Assembly: GCA_902706235.1 (NCBI GenBank)
Contig: CACSJR010000002.1
Location: 62,001-126,000, forward strand
DNA: 64,000 bases
Direction of reading: 5' to 3'
Origin: Citrobacter sp. 18056
Lineage (GTDB): Bacteria > Pseudomonadota > Gammaproteobacteria > Enterobacterales > Enterobacteriaceae
This document shows, piece after piece, positions 34,826-47,938 of this stretch. The position numbers were made by a program, and so were the translations under genes. The notes beneath the pieces were generated by a model. The model did not search any database, was not told the DNA's origin, and saw nothing but the letters and a program-made list of their open reading frames with translations. The stretch's first letter is position 1; each line of letters starts with the position of its first letter.

Positions 34826-35238
34826 AGGGCTTTTGTCAGGTAGTGGCGCTGCATTCCCTGATGAGGGAAGTCATTGATAGTGTTATGCAAAGTAAACCCG
34901 CATTTCTGATAGAACGGCAGCGCCTGGAAGCTGGCGGTATCCACCAACATATGGCTGCAGCCCCATTCGCGGATGCGGTTTTCGGCTCCACGAATCAGTT
35001 CACTGCCGAGCCCTTTGCCGCGCGCGGCGTCACTGACCCACAGATAGTCGATGCACAGCCAGTCGCCTTTTCGTTTGCCAATCAGCCCGCCGAGCATTTT
35101 GCCGTCTTCATCCCGGGCATAGACGCCCAGTTCGAACCAGTTGCTGGTATCAATAAACTGGCTGTTGTATGCGCGTAAACCGGTAAATAACGCTTCCTGA
35201 TCCTGCTGAGTAACCTTTTCCGTCACCTCGATGTGCAT
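34822..35238 (-). CDS. GNAT-family N-acetyltransferase
   Basis: This is a 138-residue acetyltransferase of the GNAT fold. Motif A for acetyl-CoA is [21 protein letters not shown] with the Q/R-x-x-G-x-G/A pattern as [18 protein letters not shown] is the C-terminal motif B. The frame is open 22 codons earlier, but the ATG at 35238 has GGAGA upstream and starts MHIEVTEK, so it was chosen. The acceptor substrate is unknown. Confidence 0.83.
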   Translation of the reverse strand: MHIEVTEKVTQQDQEALFTGLRAYNSQFIDTSNWFELGVYARDEDGKMLGGLIGKRKGDWLCIDYLWVSDAARGKGLGSELIRGAENRIREWGCSHMLVDTASFQALPFYQKCGFTLHNTINDFPHQGMQRHYLTKAL

Positions 35239-35388
35239 AACCTGTCTCCGCGTTTTGTTCACATAAACCCGTCTCATTATTGGGTCTGGTAACAAACTTC
35301 TCAATCACTAATAACAGGGGACCACGTCGGCCTGCTTTTTGCCCTGTGCTATCATCCCGGGCAACGAAATCAGGTTGTTGAGGAAAAG

Positions 35389-36291
35389 ATGGGCTCGACC
35401 AGGAAAGGGATGCTGAACGTACTGATAGCCGCCGTGCTGTGGGGAAGTTCCGGCGTATGCGCGCAGTACATCATGGAGCAGAGCCAGATGTCGTCGCAGT
35501 TTTTAACCATGGTGCGCCTGCTGTTTGCAGGATTCATTCTGCTGATGCTGGCCTTCGTGCATGGCGATAACATTTTCCGCATTCTGAAGAACCGCAAAGA
35601 CGCGTTGAGTCTGCTGCTGTTTTCGCTGGTGGGCGCGCTAACGGTGCAGCTCACCTTCCTGATGACCATCGAAAAATCGAACGCCGCTACGGCGACTGTC
35701 CTTCAATTTTTATCGCCGACCATCATCGTGGCGTGGTTTGCCATTGTGCGCAAATCGCGGCCCGGGGCGCTGGTGTTTGCCGCCATTCTGACCTCACTGC
35801 TAGGCACCTTTTTGCTGGTCACACACGGTAGCCCGACGTCGCTTTCTGTCTCGCCTGCGGTAGTGTTCTGGGGAATTGCCTCGGCCTTCGCCGCCGCGTT
35901 CTATACCACTTATCCGTCTACGCTGATTGCGCGCTACGGCACGCTGCCGATCGTTGGCTGGAGCATGTTGTTGGGCGGCGCCTTTTTGTTGCCGTTCTAT
36001 GCTGGCGAAGGGCTACATTTCGTGATCAGCGGCAATCTGCTGCTGGCGTTTTTCTATCTGGTGGTGATCGGCACATCGCTGACGTTCAGCCTGTATCTGA
36101 AGGGTGCGCAGATGATTGGCGGCCCGAAGGCCAGCATTCTGAGCTGCGCCGAACCACTGAGTAGCGCGCTGTTGTCGGTGCTACTGTTGGGCGTCAGCTT
36201 TGCGTTGCCGGACTGGCTGGGCACGCTGCTCATCCTCTCCTCGGTGGTGCTGATTTCGCTCGATTCACGCCGTCACGCTCGGCTGGGATAA
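35389..36291 (+). CDS. yicL: EamA-family permease YicL
   Basis: This 300-residue transporter with ten hydrophobic helices matches E. coli YicL closely ([59 protein letters not shown]). Two EamA repeats are visible. Its substrate is unknown. It stands alone, divergent from the acetyltransferase gene. Confidence 0.93.
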   Translation: MGSTRKGMLNVLIAAVLWGSSGVCAQYIMEQSQMSSQFLTMVRLLFAGFILLMLAFVHGDNIFRILKNRKDALSLLLFSLVGALTVQLTFLMTIEKSNAATATVLQFLSPTIIVAWFAIVRKSRPGALVFAAILTSLLGTFLLVTHGSPTSLSVSPAVVFWGIASAFAAAFYTTYPSTLIARYGTLPIVGWSMLLGGAFLLPFYAGEGLHFVISGNLLLAFFYLVVIGTSLTFSLYLKGAQMIGGPKASILSCAEPLSSALLSVLLLGVSFALPDWLGTLLILSSVVLISLDSRRHARLG

Positions 36292-36433
36292 TGCTGAGCT
36301 GTCAATCATTCTTTCGCGCGATAAAATCCATAATTGACTGATTTAATAATATTTTCCGGTCACCAGGTTTGCGCAATCAGCGGCCTGAACATATAGTTAA
36401 AGGTAATGAATTTTGCAACAGAAGGTATCTACG

Positions 36434-36724
36434 ATGAAAGCTGTGCCAATTCTCAGTTTACTGGCCTGTCTGAGCGTCCCCGCCGCCTATGCCAGCTCGC
36501 CGATGCAAGGGTTGCAGTTTGAGCAGCAAAAGCTGCAGGTGATGAAAGACGTCAAAAAAACCTGTACCCCAGATGCGAAGATGAGCGATGACGCGTTCGG
36601 CAACAAGATACTCGCGTCCGAAGACAACAAGCGCCACGTGCGCGACGCGACGCTGGCGCTTGAGCGTAATAACCAGAAGAACTACTGGGATGCCATCGGG
36701 CAGATTCAGTGCCCGGACATGTGA
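36434..36724 (+). CDS. yicS: Periplasmic protein YicS
   Basis: This 96-residue protein is exported by a signal peptide cleaved near AAYA-SS. It matches E. coli YicS, with conserved DVKKTCTPDAKMSD, NNQKNYWDAIGQIQCPDM and two cysteines that may form a disulfide. The frame is open from a TTG at 36413, but the ATG at 36434 has an AAGGTA site, begins the signal peptide and gives nearly the E. coli length. The function is not clear. Confidence 0.88.
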   Translation: MKAVPILSLLACLSVPAAYASSPMQGLQFEQQKLQVMKDVKKTCTPDAKMSDDAFGNKILASEDNKRHVRDATLALERNNQKNYWDAIGQIQCPDM

Positions 36725-36739
36725 TCCGGGCAGGCAGGA

Positions 36740-37921
36740 TTACTTCATTCGTACTTTTGTCGCGACCAGCAGCGCGGTAAACAGCATCAGCGTGCCGGAT
36801 AACATCAGCGGAGACAGCAGACCGAAATGGTCCAGTGCCACGCCGCCCACGGCAGCACCACAGGTGTTGGCCAGCTGAATCACCGCCACCTGAATGGAAC
36901 CGGCTTTTTCGGCCTGGTCAGACAGCGAGCGGGTGATCCACGTTGACCAGCCGACCGGCACCAGCGCAAAGGCAAAGCCCCAGATAACCGCCACCGACGC
37001 GGCCACGACTTTCTCACTTCCCCACAGGATAAGCACCGCGGCGCTAAGTGCGAGGATTAATGGCGCGCAGGCCAGGGCCATTTTCACCGAACGCTTGAGG
37101 ATCACCGCCGACAGCGAGGTGCCAACGAAACTGGCAATCCCGAAGCTCAGCAGCACCAGCGTCAGGCCATCGACATCAAAGCCCGCGAGGGACATAAATA
37201 CCGGACGAATGTAGGTAAAGAACGCGAACTGCCCGGCAAATGCCATGAAAATCGCTGTCATACCCGCCATCACACCAGGGCGTTTTAATAGCCCGAACAT
37301 ATTTGCCTTCTGTCCGGTTTCACCCGGCAGCGAAGGCAGCGCCTTCCAGACCCACACCACGCACAGCAGGCCCATTATCGCCGCGCCGTTAAAGACGTTA
37401 CGCCAGCCGATAATGCCGCCTAAAAAGCTGCCGAGCGGGGCAGCAATCACCAGCGCGATGGAGACCGCGCCAAAAATCACCGATAACGCTTTCGGTACCA
37501 GTCGCGCGGGTACCAGACGCATAGTGAGCGACGCAGACATCGCCCAGAAGCCGCCGAGCGCCAGACCCAGACAGGCACGGCCAAGCAGTAACAGGCTAAA
37601 GCTAGAGGCAAAAGACACCAGCAGGCAGGAGAGCGTCAGGAGTACGGAGAACAGGATGACAATGTAGCGGCGGTCGGTGCGGCCAATCACGTGGGTGACA
37701 AACAGGCTGGCGAACATCGCCACGAACGCGGTGGTGGTAACCGATTGCCCGGCGACGCCTTCGGTAATTCCGAGCTCATGAGCCATCGGCGTCAGCAGGC
37801 TAACCGGTAGAAATTCAACGGTAATCAGGCAGGCAACGCAAAACGCCACGGCAAAAACCGCAGACCAGTTTGGACGCATTAACGTCTCACTGCGGGAAAG
37901 ATTTTCAGTATATTCGCTCAT
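36740..37921 (-). CDS. nepI: Purine ribonucleoside exporter NepI
   Basis: This is a 393-residue MFS transporter with 12 helices matching E. coli NepI ([38 protein letters not shown]). It exports purine ribonucleosides such as inosine by proton antiport, giving resistance to 6-mercaptopurine. It is convergent with yicS, separated by 15 bp. Confidence 0.95.
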   Translation of the reverse strand: MSEYTENLSRSETLMRPNWSAVFAVAFCVACLITVEFLPVSLLTPMAHELGITEGVAGQSVTTTAFVAMFASLFVTHVIGRTDRRYIVILFSVLLTLSCLLVSFASSFSLLLLGRACLGLALGGFWAMSASLTMRLVPARLVPKALSVIFGAVSIALVIAAPLGSFLGGIIGWRNVFNGAAIMGLLCVVWVWKALPSLPGETGQKANMFGLLKRPGVMAGMTAIFMAFAGQFAFFTYIRPVFMSLAGFDVDGLTLVLLSFGIASFVGTSLSAVILKRSVKMALACAPLILALSAAVLILWGSEKVVAASVAVIWGFAFALVPVGWSTWITRSLSDQAEKAGSIQVAVIQLANTCGAAVGGVALDHFGLLSPLMLSGTLMLFTALLVATKVRMK

Positions 37922-38036
37922 GGGAACCTGCGCATATTGGGTGGGAAAGTTGCGCAGTGTAACATTTTGTTTGTGACGTATTTAACGTTTTGGCAACTAT
38001 AGCTGCGTTCCCTCTTCCTTGAGGGAGAGGGTGAAA

Positions 38037-39779
38037 TTACTGCGCCGGAGGTGAAACAGGCGTGGGTGCAGCTTCCGTTGGCGCTGGCACCACTGGCTGC
38101 GCCGTGCTCACTTCGCCATTGCTCATCGTCTGTGTCACTTCCTGTTTTGACATATTTACCGCATGCAGCTGGGCGTTGACCGTCGGTTTTAACGGCGCGT
38201 TAGCCTGCACGCTGCCGCTGGCACGCAGCTGAAGATTACCGTCGCCGCCAATCGGCAATACCGGCCAGCCCCACTGTTGAAGAATATCCAGCGGCACGCC
38301 GCGTCCGTTCAGGTTGATAGCTGTCTGGCGCTGTGGCTGCTGAGACACCGCCCCGCTTGCTTCAATTATCCCTTTCTCTGTAAACGCGCTTAGTTCAGTG
38401 ATATTCACCGTCGACCCATTCGCCGCCAGCTTCAAAGAAGGACGACGCACGTCCACGCGATTAAAGGTCGCGGCCGCCGCATTCAGCGCCGCGTTACCGC
38501 GCCACACGCCCCAGCTGCCGTTTTTCGCCACCTGCAGGTTATCGCCGTAGCCGTCCAGCGACGTGATTTGCCACGGGAACGCCGGGTCGATGTCGATAAC
38601 CAGGTTACGACTGGCGGTGAATTTACTCAGGGTCACGCTTTGCAGCCAGACAGGCAGCGGGTCCATCCACAGCTTTTTCCAGTTTTCCGGCAGTGTGTAT
38701 TCCAGTCCTGCGATGGCAGTGTCGTCGAGCACCAGCGCGTTGCCGTTGCGTAACCAGTTGCCGGATGTGCGCACCATTCCGCCTTCCCAGCGCGAGGTAA
38801 ACTGGCGCAGCGCCACGCCCTGCGGCGAAAATGCGGCGTTAAAAATAGGGTCGATTAGGTGCAGCGAGCCATAAATAAATTCGTCGGCGTTCATCGACAG
38901 ACGCCCGCCGTCACTATTCCAGCCGCCGTTTCTTAAGGTGAGATCGCGCAGGCTGAGGTCCAGATCGGCAATCGCCCAGTCCGGGCCTTGCAGGCGCGCG
39001 TCGGTCATTTCCAGTGAGCCGATGGTCAGTGACGGCACGGTGGTTAGCGGCGCGAAGAAATCGGTCAGCGATTTGTCGCTCTGCATACGGATGTCGGTCA
39101 GGCGCAGGCTATCGACCAGCCAGCTGCCGTCGGCGTTACGTTTGGCGTTACCGGTCAGCGAGCCACGCGCGATATCAGCACCCAGAGTGCTAAGCGTCAC
39201 CACGCCGTTATCGATATTGCCCTGCACCAGGACGTTGGTCGCAGGAAGGTCATTGAGGGTCATCGAGCCCGCGCTCATCTGAATTTGCGCCTGCTTCCCG
39301 AGCACGTTGCCCGCTTCCGGCAGCCACGGCGACACGCCGCCGGTCACGCGCTGGGCGCTGAGATCCCAGTTGGTTTCCGGGCTGTTCAACGCCATATTGC
39401 TGAGTTGCAACGTATCGGCTTCGAACGGGAACGGCGCGGCGGACGGCGACAGGTTCAGGGTACCGTCCTGCAACGTAATGGTGTCGGCGTGCAGCGGGTC
39501 GGTGAGCTGGCGACTGCTCAGGCCAATATCAACCGTTTTGGCAACCAGCGTGGCGGGTTTTCCATCGCGACCAAAAGTGACATTTTTAAGCAGGATGTGA
39601 GACGGCGAGGAAAAACGATGGTCCATCGCGTCGAAAACGATGTGGTATTGCGAATTACTGGAAATCCAGCCGCTGACTTCGCGCGCGCCCCAGCGCGTTT
39701 GCAGCAAAAAGTAAAACACCAGCACGACCAACAGCAGCGCAATAAGCAGCCAGAGCAACAGCTTCCCGATAAATTTCAT
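38037..39779 (-). CDS. yicH: AsmA-family protein YicH
   Basis: This is a 580-residue AsmA-like protein with one N-terminal membrane helix (KFIGKLLLWLLIALLLVVLV) and a long periplasmic beta-rich domain. Such proteins are thought to form hydrophobic grooves for lipid movement to the outer membrane. It matches E. coli YicH throughout (NVTFGRDGKPATLVAKTVDI, QFTSRWEGGMVRTSGNWLR). The frame opens eight codons earlier, but the ATG at 39779 starts the membrane helix as in E. coli. The C-terminus is extended by a Pro/Ala/Thr-rich tail. Confidence 0.93.
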   Translation of the reverse strand: MKFIGKLLLWLLIALLLVVLVFYFLLQTRWGAREVSGWISSNSQYHIVFDAMDHRFSSPSHILLKNVTFGRDGKPATLVAKTVDIGLSSRQLTDPLHADTITLQDGTLNLSPSAAPFPFEADTLQLSNMALNSPETNWDLSAQRVTGGVSPWLPEAGNVLGKQAQIQMSAGSMTLNDLPATNVLVQGNIDNGVVTLSTLGADIARGSLTGNAKRNADGSWLVDSLRLTDIRMQSDKSLTDFFAPLTTVPSLTIGSLEMTDARLQGPDWAIADLDLSLRDLTLRNGGWNSDGGRLSMNADEFIYGSLHLIDPIFNAAFSPQGVALRQFTSRWEGGMVRTSGNWLRNGNALVLDDTAIAGLEYTLPENWKKLWMDPLPVWLQSVTLSKFTASRNLVIDIDPAFPWQITSLDGYGDNLQVAKNGSWGVWRGNAALNAAAATFNRVDVRRPSLKLAANGSTVNITELSAFTEKGIIEASGAVSQQPQRQTAINLNGRGVPLDILQQWGWPVLPIGGDGNLQLRASGSVQANAPLKPTVNAQLHAVNMSKQEVTQTMSNGEVSTAQPVVPAPTEAAPTPVSPPAQ

Positions 39780-39899
39780 CGTCTTCCATCCAGTGAAGGG
39801 CACATAAAGGAGTTATGCACGATTTGTGCGCAATCCTCAAGGATGGATTCGTTTAATAAGGTTTCACGGCAGCCCCAGAAGAGGCCGCCGTGACGGGGA

Positions 39900-41288
39900 T
39901 CAGCTCTTTTCGGGCGGGAAAACCAGATTCAGAACAATCGCGGTAATGCCGCCTGCGGCGATACCGGATGAGAGTAAGTTCTTCAGCCAGTCAGGCGCAA
40001 ATTGCAGGATCATCGGCTGCTGGGAAACGCCGAGCCCGACGGCTAAAGACAGGGCGATAATCAGGATCGCGCGGCGGTTCAGCGGTTCGCGAGAGACAAT
40101 ACGCACCCCGGAAGCCGCGATGGTACCGAACATCACCAGCGTCGCGCCGCCGAGAACCGGCTCAGGAATATGCTGTACGAAACCGCTCACCGCAGGGAAC
40201 AGGCCGAGCACGATAAGCATCAGCGCCACCACAAAACCGACGTAGCGGCTAGCGACGCCAGTCAGCTGGATAACACCGTTGTTCTGCCCAAAGCAGGAGT
40301 TCGGGAAGGTGTTGAAAATCGCTGATACGCAGGAGTTCAGGCCGTTCGCCAGCACGCCGCCTTTCAGGCGTTTCATATAGATCGGGCCGGAGACCGGTTG
40401 TTCGGAGACGTCAGACGTTGCCGTAATGTCGCCGATGGTTTCCAGAGAGGTGATCATGAACACCAGCATCAGCGGCAGCAGCAGGTTCCAGTCGATGCCG
40501 AGCCCGTAATAGAGTGGGGTCGGAACCATAATCACCGGGCTGTTGGTCGGTGCGGTTTCAGGCAGCATACCCATAAACCAGGCTGCGGCGTAACCGGCCG
40601 CCATCGCGATCACCAGCGAGGCAATGCGCAGGTACGGGTTACGCTGGCGGTTAAGAACAATAATGATCGCCAGCACGATACCCGCCAGCAGCAGGTTTTT
40701 CGGTGCGCCGAAAGTGTGGTCGGCCATTGCGGCGTAGCCCCCGCCAATGGAAGTCAGGCCAACCTGAATCAACGACAGGCCAATAATCATTACCACCACG
40801 CCGGAAACCAGCGGCGTAATTACGCGGCGCGCCAGGTGCAGGACACGGGACAGCGCCATTTCGGTAAAGCTTGCCAGCATCAACGTGCCAAACAGCGCCG
40901 CCATCATCGTTGGAACATCCGCGCCGCCGGTTTTCAGCGCTGTACCGCCCATAATTAACGGGGCCACGAAGTTAAAGCTGGTGCCCTGAATCGACAGCAG
41001 TCCGGAGCCAACCGGGCCCCACGCTTTTATTTGAATGACGGATGCGACACCTGAAGCAAACAGCGACATACTGATAATGTGTTGCGTATCTTCTGCCGGT
41101 AAACCGAGCGCCTGGCAAATCAGCAGGGCCGGGGTTATCACCGCGACGAACATCGCCAGCAGGTGCTGGAAAGCGGCGAACAGGGTCTGCGCGAGCGGTG
41201 GGCGGTCTTCGAGGCGGTAGATTAGTTCACTGTTCTGAGACTGCGCAATCGGTTGCGCATTTTCAGCTTCGAGAGTGTTCACTGACAT
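39900..41288 (-). CDS. xanP: Xanthine permease XanP
   Basis: This is a 462-residue nucleobase:cation symporter (NAT/NCS2 family) specific for xanthine in E. coli. The family motif [14 protein letters not shown] and the helix-3 motif [13 protein letters not shown] are intact. The frame is open 20 codons upstream, but the ATG at 41288 reproduces the E. coli start ([19 protein letters not shown]). A PurR-like operator lies 55-70 bp upstream, suggesting purine control. Confidence 0.96.
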   Translation of the reverse strand: MSVNTLEAENAQPIAQSQNSELIYRLEDRPPLAQTLFAAFQHLLAMFVAVITPALLICQALGLPAEDTQHIISMSLFASGVASVIQIKAWGPVGSGLLSIQGTSFNFVAPLIMGGTALKTGGADVPTMMAALFGTLMLASFTEMALSRVLHLARRVITPLVSGVVVMIIGLSLIQVGLTSIGGGYAAMADHTFGAPKNLLLAGIVLAIIIVLNRQRNPYLRIASLVIAMAAGYAAAWFMGMLPETAPTNSPVIMVPTPLYYGLGIDWNLLLPLMLVFMITSLETIGDITATSDVSEQPVSGPIYMKRLKGGVLANGLNSCVSAIFNTFPNSCFGQNNGVIQLTGVASRYVGFVVALMLIVLGLFPAVSGFVQHIPEPVLGGATLVMFGTIAASGVRIVSREPLNRRAILIIALSLAVGLGVSQQPMILQFAPDWLKNLLSSGIAAGGITAIVLNLVFPPEKS

Positions 41289-41342
41289 TTCAGAGGCGAT
41301 CCCGTGGTGGAAAAGGGGGGATTTTAGCGGACTGCCAGGCAA

Positions 41343-41358
41343 AAGCAAACGGTTGCTT
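41343..41358. promoter_or_regulatory. PurR operator candidate upstream of xanP
   Basis: AAGCAAACGGTTGCTT agrees at 13 of 16 positions with the PurR consensus ACGCAAACGTTTGCGT and is itself nearly palindromic. Confidence 0.6.
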
Positions 41359-41561
41359 CCAATATATTAAGGAAGCATAACTACTCAGTTTTTTATGCTG
41401 TTTTTGCACGTTTTGTCGCAAATTTCACCGCTCCTGACATTTTTCTCTGTCATTTTTCACTGTGTTTTGCGTAAAATCCGGCTCCTGCTAATAACGATGA
41501 GAACATTCACTACAGGTATTCACGTCGCTAAAATTGGATTATGCGCTAACAAGGAGCTTCT

Positions 41562-42764
41562 ATGTTTCATCTCGATACGCTATCGACGCTTGTTGCGGCA
41601 ACGCTGGTGTTGCTGTTAGGACGCAAACTTGTCCATACCGTCCCCCTCTTCAAGAAATACACAATCCCTGAACCCGTCGCAGGCGGTCTGCTGGCTGCGC
41701 TGGCACTGCTGGTGCTGAAAAAGAGCATGGGCTGGGAAATCGATTTCGATATGAGCCTGAAAGACCCGCTGATGATGGCCTTCTTTGCCACCATTGGCCT
41801 GAACGCCAATCTTGCGAGCCTGCGCACCGGCGGCAAAGTGGTCGGCACGTTCCTGATTGTGGTGGTAGGGCTGCTGCTAATGCAGAACGCCATCGGGATT
41901 GGTATGGCGAAAATGCTGGGGCTGGACCCGCTGATGGGCCTGTTGGCCGGTTCGATTACGCTTTCCGGTGGTCATGGCACCGGTGCGGCCTGGAGTAAGC
42001 TGTTCGTCGAACGTTATGGTTTCGCCAATGCCACCGAAGTGGCGATGGCCTGTGCGACCTTTGGTCTGGTGCTGGGTGGCCTGATTGGCGGCCCGGTGGC
42101 GCGTTACCTGGTGAAACACTCCTCTACGCCGGACGGTAAACCGGACGATCTGGAAGTGCCAACGGCGTTCGAAAAGCCAGAAGTGGGTCGCATGATCACG
42201 TCTTTAGTGCTGATTGAAACCATTGCGCTGATTGCTATCTGTCTTACCGTCGGGAAAATCGTTGCGCAATTGCTGGTGGGCACCACGTTTGAGCTGCCGA
42301 CCTTCGTCTGCGTGCTGTTTGTCGGGGTTATCCTCAGCAATGGTCTGGCGGTGCTGGGCTTCTATCGCGTGTTTGAACGCGCGGTATCGGTGCTCGGGAA
42401 CGTGTCACTGTCGCTGTTCCTGGCAATGGCGCTGATGAGCCTGAGGCTGTGGGAGCTGGCCTCTCTGGCGCTGCCAATGCTGGCAATTCTGGCGGTGCAA
42501 ACCGTAGCGATGGCGCTGTACGCGGTGTTCGTAACCTATCGCATGATGGGCAAAAACTACGACGCAGCAGTGCTGGCGGCGGGTCATTGTGGATTTGGTC
42601 TGGGGGCGACGCCAACGGCGATTGCCAATATGCAGGCCATCACCGAACGTTTCGGACCGTCGCACATGGCATTCCTGGTGGTGCCAATGGTCGGCGCATT
42701 CTTTATTGATATCGTGAATGCGTTGGTGATCAAGCTGTATCTGTTGCTGCCTATGTTTGCATAG
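41562..42764 (+). CDS. gltS: Glutamate:sodium symporter GltS
   Basis: This is a 400-residue symporter of the ESS family with two inverted halves, matching E. coli GltS (LDTLSTLVAATLVLLLGRKL, SGGHGTGAAWSKLF, GHCGFGLGATPTAIANMQ). The two GHG/GFG reentrant-loop motifs are present. It imports L-glutamate with sodium. It is divergent from xanP. In E. coli its neighbour on the far side is recG, but here a glp block intervenes. Confidence 0.96.
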   Translation: MFHLDTLSTLVAATLVLLLGRKLVHTVPLFKKYTIPEPVAGGLLAALALLVLKKSMGWEIDFDMSLKDPLMMAFFATIGLNANLASLRTGGKVVGTFLIVVVGLLLMQNAIGIGMAKMLGLDPLMGLLAGSITLSGGHGTGAAWSKLFVERYGFANATEVAMACATFGLVLGGLIGGPVARYLVKHSSTPDGKPDDLEVPTAFEKPEVGRMITSLVLIETIALIAICLTVGKIVAQLLVGTTFELPTFVCVLFVGVILSNGLAVLGFYRVFERAVSVLGNVSLSLFLAMALMSLRLWELASLALPMLAILAVQTVAMALYAVFVTYRMMGKNYDAAVLAAGHCGFGLGATPTAIANMQAITERFGPSHMAFLVVPMVGAFFIDIVNALVIKLYLLLPMFA

Positions 42765-42786
42765 CGATGTGCCATCGGGCAGAAAC

Positions 42787-42819
42787 AAAAAGGCCGGGGG
42801 ATAATCCCCGGCCTTTTTT
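42787..42819. terminator. Shared terminator of gltS and glpK
   Basis: AGGCCGGGG and CCCCGGCCT form a 9-bp stem with A and T runs on both sides. It serves both convergent genes and lies at the left junction of the relocated glp block. Confidence 0.92.
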
Positions 42820-42837
42820 ATGGCTTAACGGTTAAGC

Positions 42838-45214
<2,377 letters not shown>

Positions 45215-45296
45215 GATTGGATCCTGAAGATTCATTGATGGTTATTGTGAACATGGAGGTCGAAGACGACCACGTTGCCATGTAGGCATAGTGTTA

Positions 45297-45316
45297 ATTT
45301 ATCGTTAACGAACAAA
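45297..45316 (-). promoter_or_regulatory. GlpR operator candidate in the glpF promoter
   Basis: The 20-mer ATTTATCGTTAACGAACAAA agrees at 17 of 20 positions with the GlpR consensus. A weaker copy (ATCGAAATGA) follows, and a TGTGTGCTGCGTCAAT stretch at about 45342 resembles a CRP site. The rest of the 420-bp gap between glpF and zapB shows no gene. Confidence 0.55.
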
Positions 45317-45635
45317 AGCGAGAAATATCGAAATGAAAATCTGTGTGCTGCGTCAATAAAATGAGCGTTTACGCGCGAAAAAATGCGCGTTATGACCCTT
45401 GTCAACCTGATGCAAGAATCATTTATTTAACGAATGGATTAACAATTTAAAGGTATATGCGGCGAACGCTCCAGGTATAGCCTGAAAAGTGTTGCAAACC
45501 ACGATCTGAGCGCCCTTGCGCTGGACAGGGAGAGCGGCGCTCCATACAATCGGATGCATAGCAGTGCGCTTACTTACGTTAAGGCGTCGCCGGGGTTCCG
45601 GGACGAGTTCAACGCCTTGCAAATTCAGGAGAGGT

Positions 45636-45881
45636 ATGACGATGTCATTAGAAGTGTTTGAGAAACTGGAATCCAAAGTACAGCAGGCGATTGATACTAT
45701 CACTCTGCTGCAGATGGAAATTGAAGAGCTGAAAGAGAAGAACAATGCACTGTCGCAGGAAGTGCATAACGCGCAGAACGGTCGTGAAGATCTGGAGCGT
45801 GAAAACAACCAACTGAAAGAACAGCAGCATGGTTGGCAGGAGCGTCTGCAGGCGCTCCTGGGCCGCATGGAAGAAGTCTAA
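45636..45881 (+). CDS. zapB: Septal ring assembly protein ZapB
   Basis: This is an 81-residue coiled-coil protein that stabilises the FtsZ ring through ZapA. It is near-identical to E. coli ZapB ([40 protein letters not shown]). Heptad patterns run through the whole protein. A longer frame begins upstream, but AGGAGAGGT precedes the ATG at 45636. In E. coli rraA and menA follow; here sbp follows. Confidence 0.95.
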   Translation: MTMSLEVFEKLESKVQQAIDTITLLQMEIEELKEKNNALSQEVHNAQNGREDLERENNQLKEQQHGWQERLQALLGRMEEV

Positions 45882-45891
45882 ATTCCCCCAG

Positions 45892-45915
45892 CACCCTTCT
45901 TCGGAAGGGTGTTTT
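45892..45915 (+). terminator. zapB terminator
   Basis: CACCCTTC and GAAGGGTG close on a stable TTCG tetraloop, followed by TTTT, 11 bp past zapB. Confidence 0.92.
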
Positions 45916-46027
45916 GCTTTACCTGCTTTATATCCTCACGTTATAGCCAATCTTTTTTTATTCTTTAATCATCGGTTCTGTTTCTGGCAGGCTACGCTCA
46001 TCACACCACCACAAATGAGAGCGGTCG

Positions 46028-47017
46028 ATGAACAAATTAGGCCTCGGGTTAACGCTTCTGCTGGCATCTGCTGGCGTTCTGGCAAAAGATATTCAGCTTC
46101 TGAACGTATCGTACGATCCAACACGCGAGCTGTACGACAACTACAACAAAGCATTCAGTGCTTACTGGAAAAAACAAACCGGCGACAACGTGGTGATTCG
46201 TCAGTCGCATGGCGGTTCCGGTAAGCAGGCGACGTCAATTATCAACGGTATTGAGGCCGATGTGGCGACCCTGGCGTTGGCCTATGACGTGGATGCCATT
46301 GCTGCTCGCGGTCGTATCGACAAAAATTGGATCAAACGTCTGCCGGACAACTCCGCGCCGTACACCTCGACCATCGTGTTCCTGGTGCGCAAAGGCAACC
46401 CGAAACAAATTCACGACTGGAATGACCTGGTGAAGCCGGGCCTGTCGGTGATTACGCCGAACCCGAAAAGCTCCGGCGGCGCGCGCTGGAACTATCTGGC
46501 GGCGTGGGGCTACGCTCTGCATCACAACAACAACGACCAGGCCAAAGCTCAGGACTTTGTGAAAGCGCTGTATAAGAACGTGGAGGTGCTGGATTCCGGT
46601 GCTCGTGGCTCGACCAACACCTTCGTTGAACGCGGGATCGGCGACGTGCTGATTGCCTGGGAAAACGAAGCGCTGCTGGCGACCAACGAACTGGGCAAAG
46701 ACAAGTTCGAAATTGTCACCCCGAGCGAATCTATCCTGGCTGAGCCGACCGTTTCCGTGGTCGACAAAGTGGTGGATAAGAAAGGAACGCGTCCGGTTGC
46801 CGAAGCGTATCTGAAGTATCTGTATTCCCCGGAAGGTCAGGATATCGTGGCGAAAAACTATTATCGTCCACGTGACCCTGCTGTGGCGAAAAAATACGAA
46901 GCCGAGTTCCCGAAACTGAAACTGTTTACCATCGACCAGGAATTTGGTGGCTGGGCAAAAGCGCAGAAAGATCACTTCTCCAACGGCGGGACGTTTGACC
47001 AAATCAGTCAGCGTTAA
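46028..47017 (+). CDS. sbp: Periplasmic sulfate-binding protein Sbp
   Basis: This is a 329-residue solute-binding protein for sulfate and thiosulfate uptake through CysUWA. The signal peptide ([19 protein letters not shown]) is followed by [16 protein letters not shown], and the family signature [11 protein letters not shown] is intact. The sequence is close to E. coli Sbp. Expression should depend on CysB, but I could not mark a site in the 110-bp upstream region. Confidence 0.96.
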   Translation: MNKLGLGLTLLLASAGVLAKDIQLLNVSYDPTRELYDNYNKAFSAYWKKQTGDNVVIRQSHGGSGKQATSIINGIEADVATLALAYDVDAIAARGRIDKNWIKRLPDNSAPYTSTIVFLVRKGNPKQIHDWNDLVKPGLSVITPNPKSSGGARWNYLAAWGYALHHNNNDQAKAQDFVKALYKNVEVLDSGARGSTNTFVERGIGDVLIAWENEALLATNELGKDKFEIVTPSESILAEPTVSVVDKVVDKKGTRPVAEAYLKYLYSPEGQDIVAKNYYRPRDPAVAKKYEAEFPKLKLFTIDQEFGGWAKAQKDHFSNGGTFDQISQR

Positions 47018-47030
47018 CGGCGTTAAACAT

Positions 47031-47055
47031 AACGGCCCTGCGGGGTCGTTTTTCT
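47031..47055 (+). terminator. sbp terminator
   Basis: AACGGCCC and GGGTCGTT form an imperfect stem with one mismatch, followed by TTTC, 14 bp past sbp. Confidence 0.65.
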
Positions 47056-47110
47056 TTGGTCATCTTTTTGCGCTACCCTTTCGCTTCAGAGCTTTTACAG
47101 GGACCGAAAA

Positions 47111-47866
47111 ATGAAGCGCATCAAATATCTGATTTTGACAGGGGTTATCGTGCTGGTCGGTGCGGCCGCAGGCGGCTGGTACTGGCTGCATGCCGGCAAT
47201 CCGGATGCCTTACGCCACTTCGTTATCGACCAGTGCGTGCCTCATCAACAGGAGAGCCAGTCTCCGGCCCCGTGCGCTTCGGTGAACCTGAAGGGCGGCT
47301 ATGTGTTATTCAAGGATCGTAACGGCCCGTTGCAATATCTGTTGATGCCGACGTACCGGATTAATGGCACCGAAAGCCCGCTATTGCTGAATCCTCACAC
47401 CCCCAACTTTTTCTGGCAGGCCTGGCAAAACCGTCAGGTAATGAGCGCTCGTCACGGTTCGCCGGTGCCGGATTCCGCCGTGTCGCTGACTATAAACTCG
47501 CGTACCGGGCGCACGCAGAATCATTTTCATATCCATATTTCCTGCCTGCGGCCTGATGTACGCGAGCAGCTGAATAACAGCATGGAGTCGATTAGCTCTC
47601 GCTGGCTGCCGCTGCCTGGTGGATTGCGCCACCATCAATATCTGGCTCGTCGTGTGACAGAAACGGAGCTGGCACAGAAAAGCCCGTTCCTGATGCTGGC
47701 TGAAGAAGTACCGGAAGCCGGTGACCATATGGGGCGATTTGCGCTGGCGATGGTGCAGCAGAGTGACGGCACATTTGTCCTGCTGGCGACTGAACGCGAT
47801 CTGCTTACGCTAAACCGGGCGTCGGCGGAGGAAATCCAGGATCACCGTTGCGGCATCCTGCGGTAA
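47111..47866 (+). CDS. cdh: CDP-diacylglycerol diphosphatase Cdh
   Basis: This is a 251-residue membrane-anchored hydrolase that splits CDP-diacylglycerol into phosphatidate and CMP. One N-terminal helix ([20 protein letters not shown]) anchors it, and the HIT-like motif [11 protein letters not shown] provides the catalytic histidines. It matches E. coli Cdh throughout, including [12 protein letters not shown]. It lies 93 bp downstream of sbp. Confidence 0.95.
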   Translation: MKRIKYLILTGVIVLVGAAAGGWYWLHAGNPDALRHFVIDQCVPHQQESQSPAPCASVNLKGGYVLFKDRNGPLQYLLMPTYRINGTESPLLLNPHTPNFFWQAWQNRQVMSARHGSPVPDSAVSLTINSRTGRTQNHFHIHISCLRPDVREQLNNSMESISSRWLPLPGGLRHHQYLARRVTETELAQKSPFLMLAEEVPEAGDHMGRFALAMVQQSDGTFVLLATERDLLTLNRASAEEIQDHRCGILR

Positions 47867-47881
47867 GGCGTGATGAACCAT

Positions 47882-47916
47882 AAAAAAGCCCGGTGACGAT
47901 GATGCCGACCGGGCCT
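47882..47916 (-). terminator. tpiA terminator
   Basis: On the minus strand GGCCCGGT and ACCGGGCT form a stem followed by TTTTTT, just past the tpiA stop. It also lies after cdh and may serve both. Confidence 0.88.
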
Positions 47917-47938
47917 GATATTCAGCGCTAAGAAGCGA

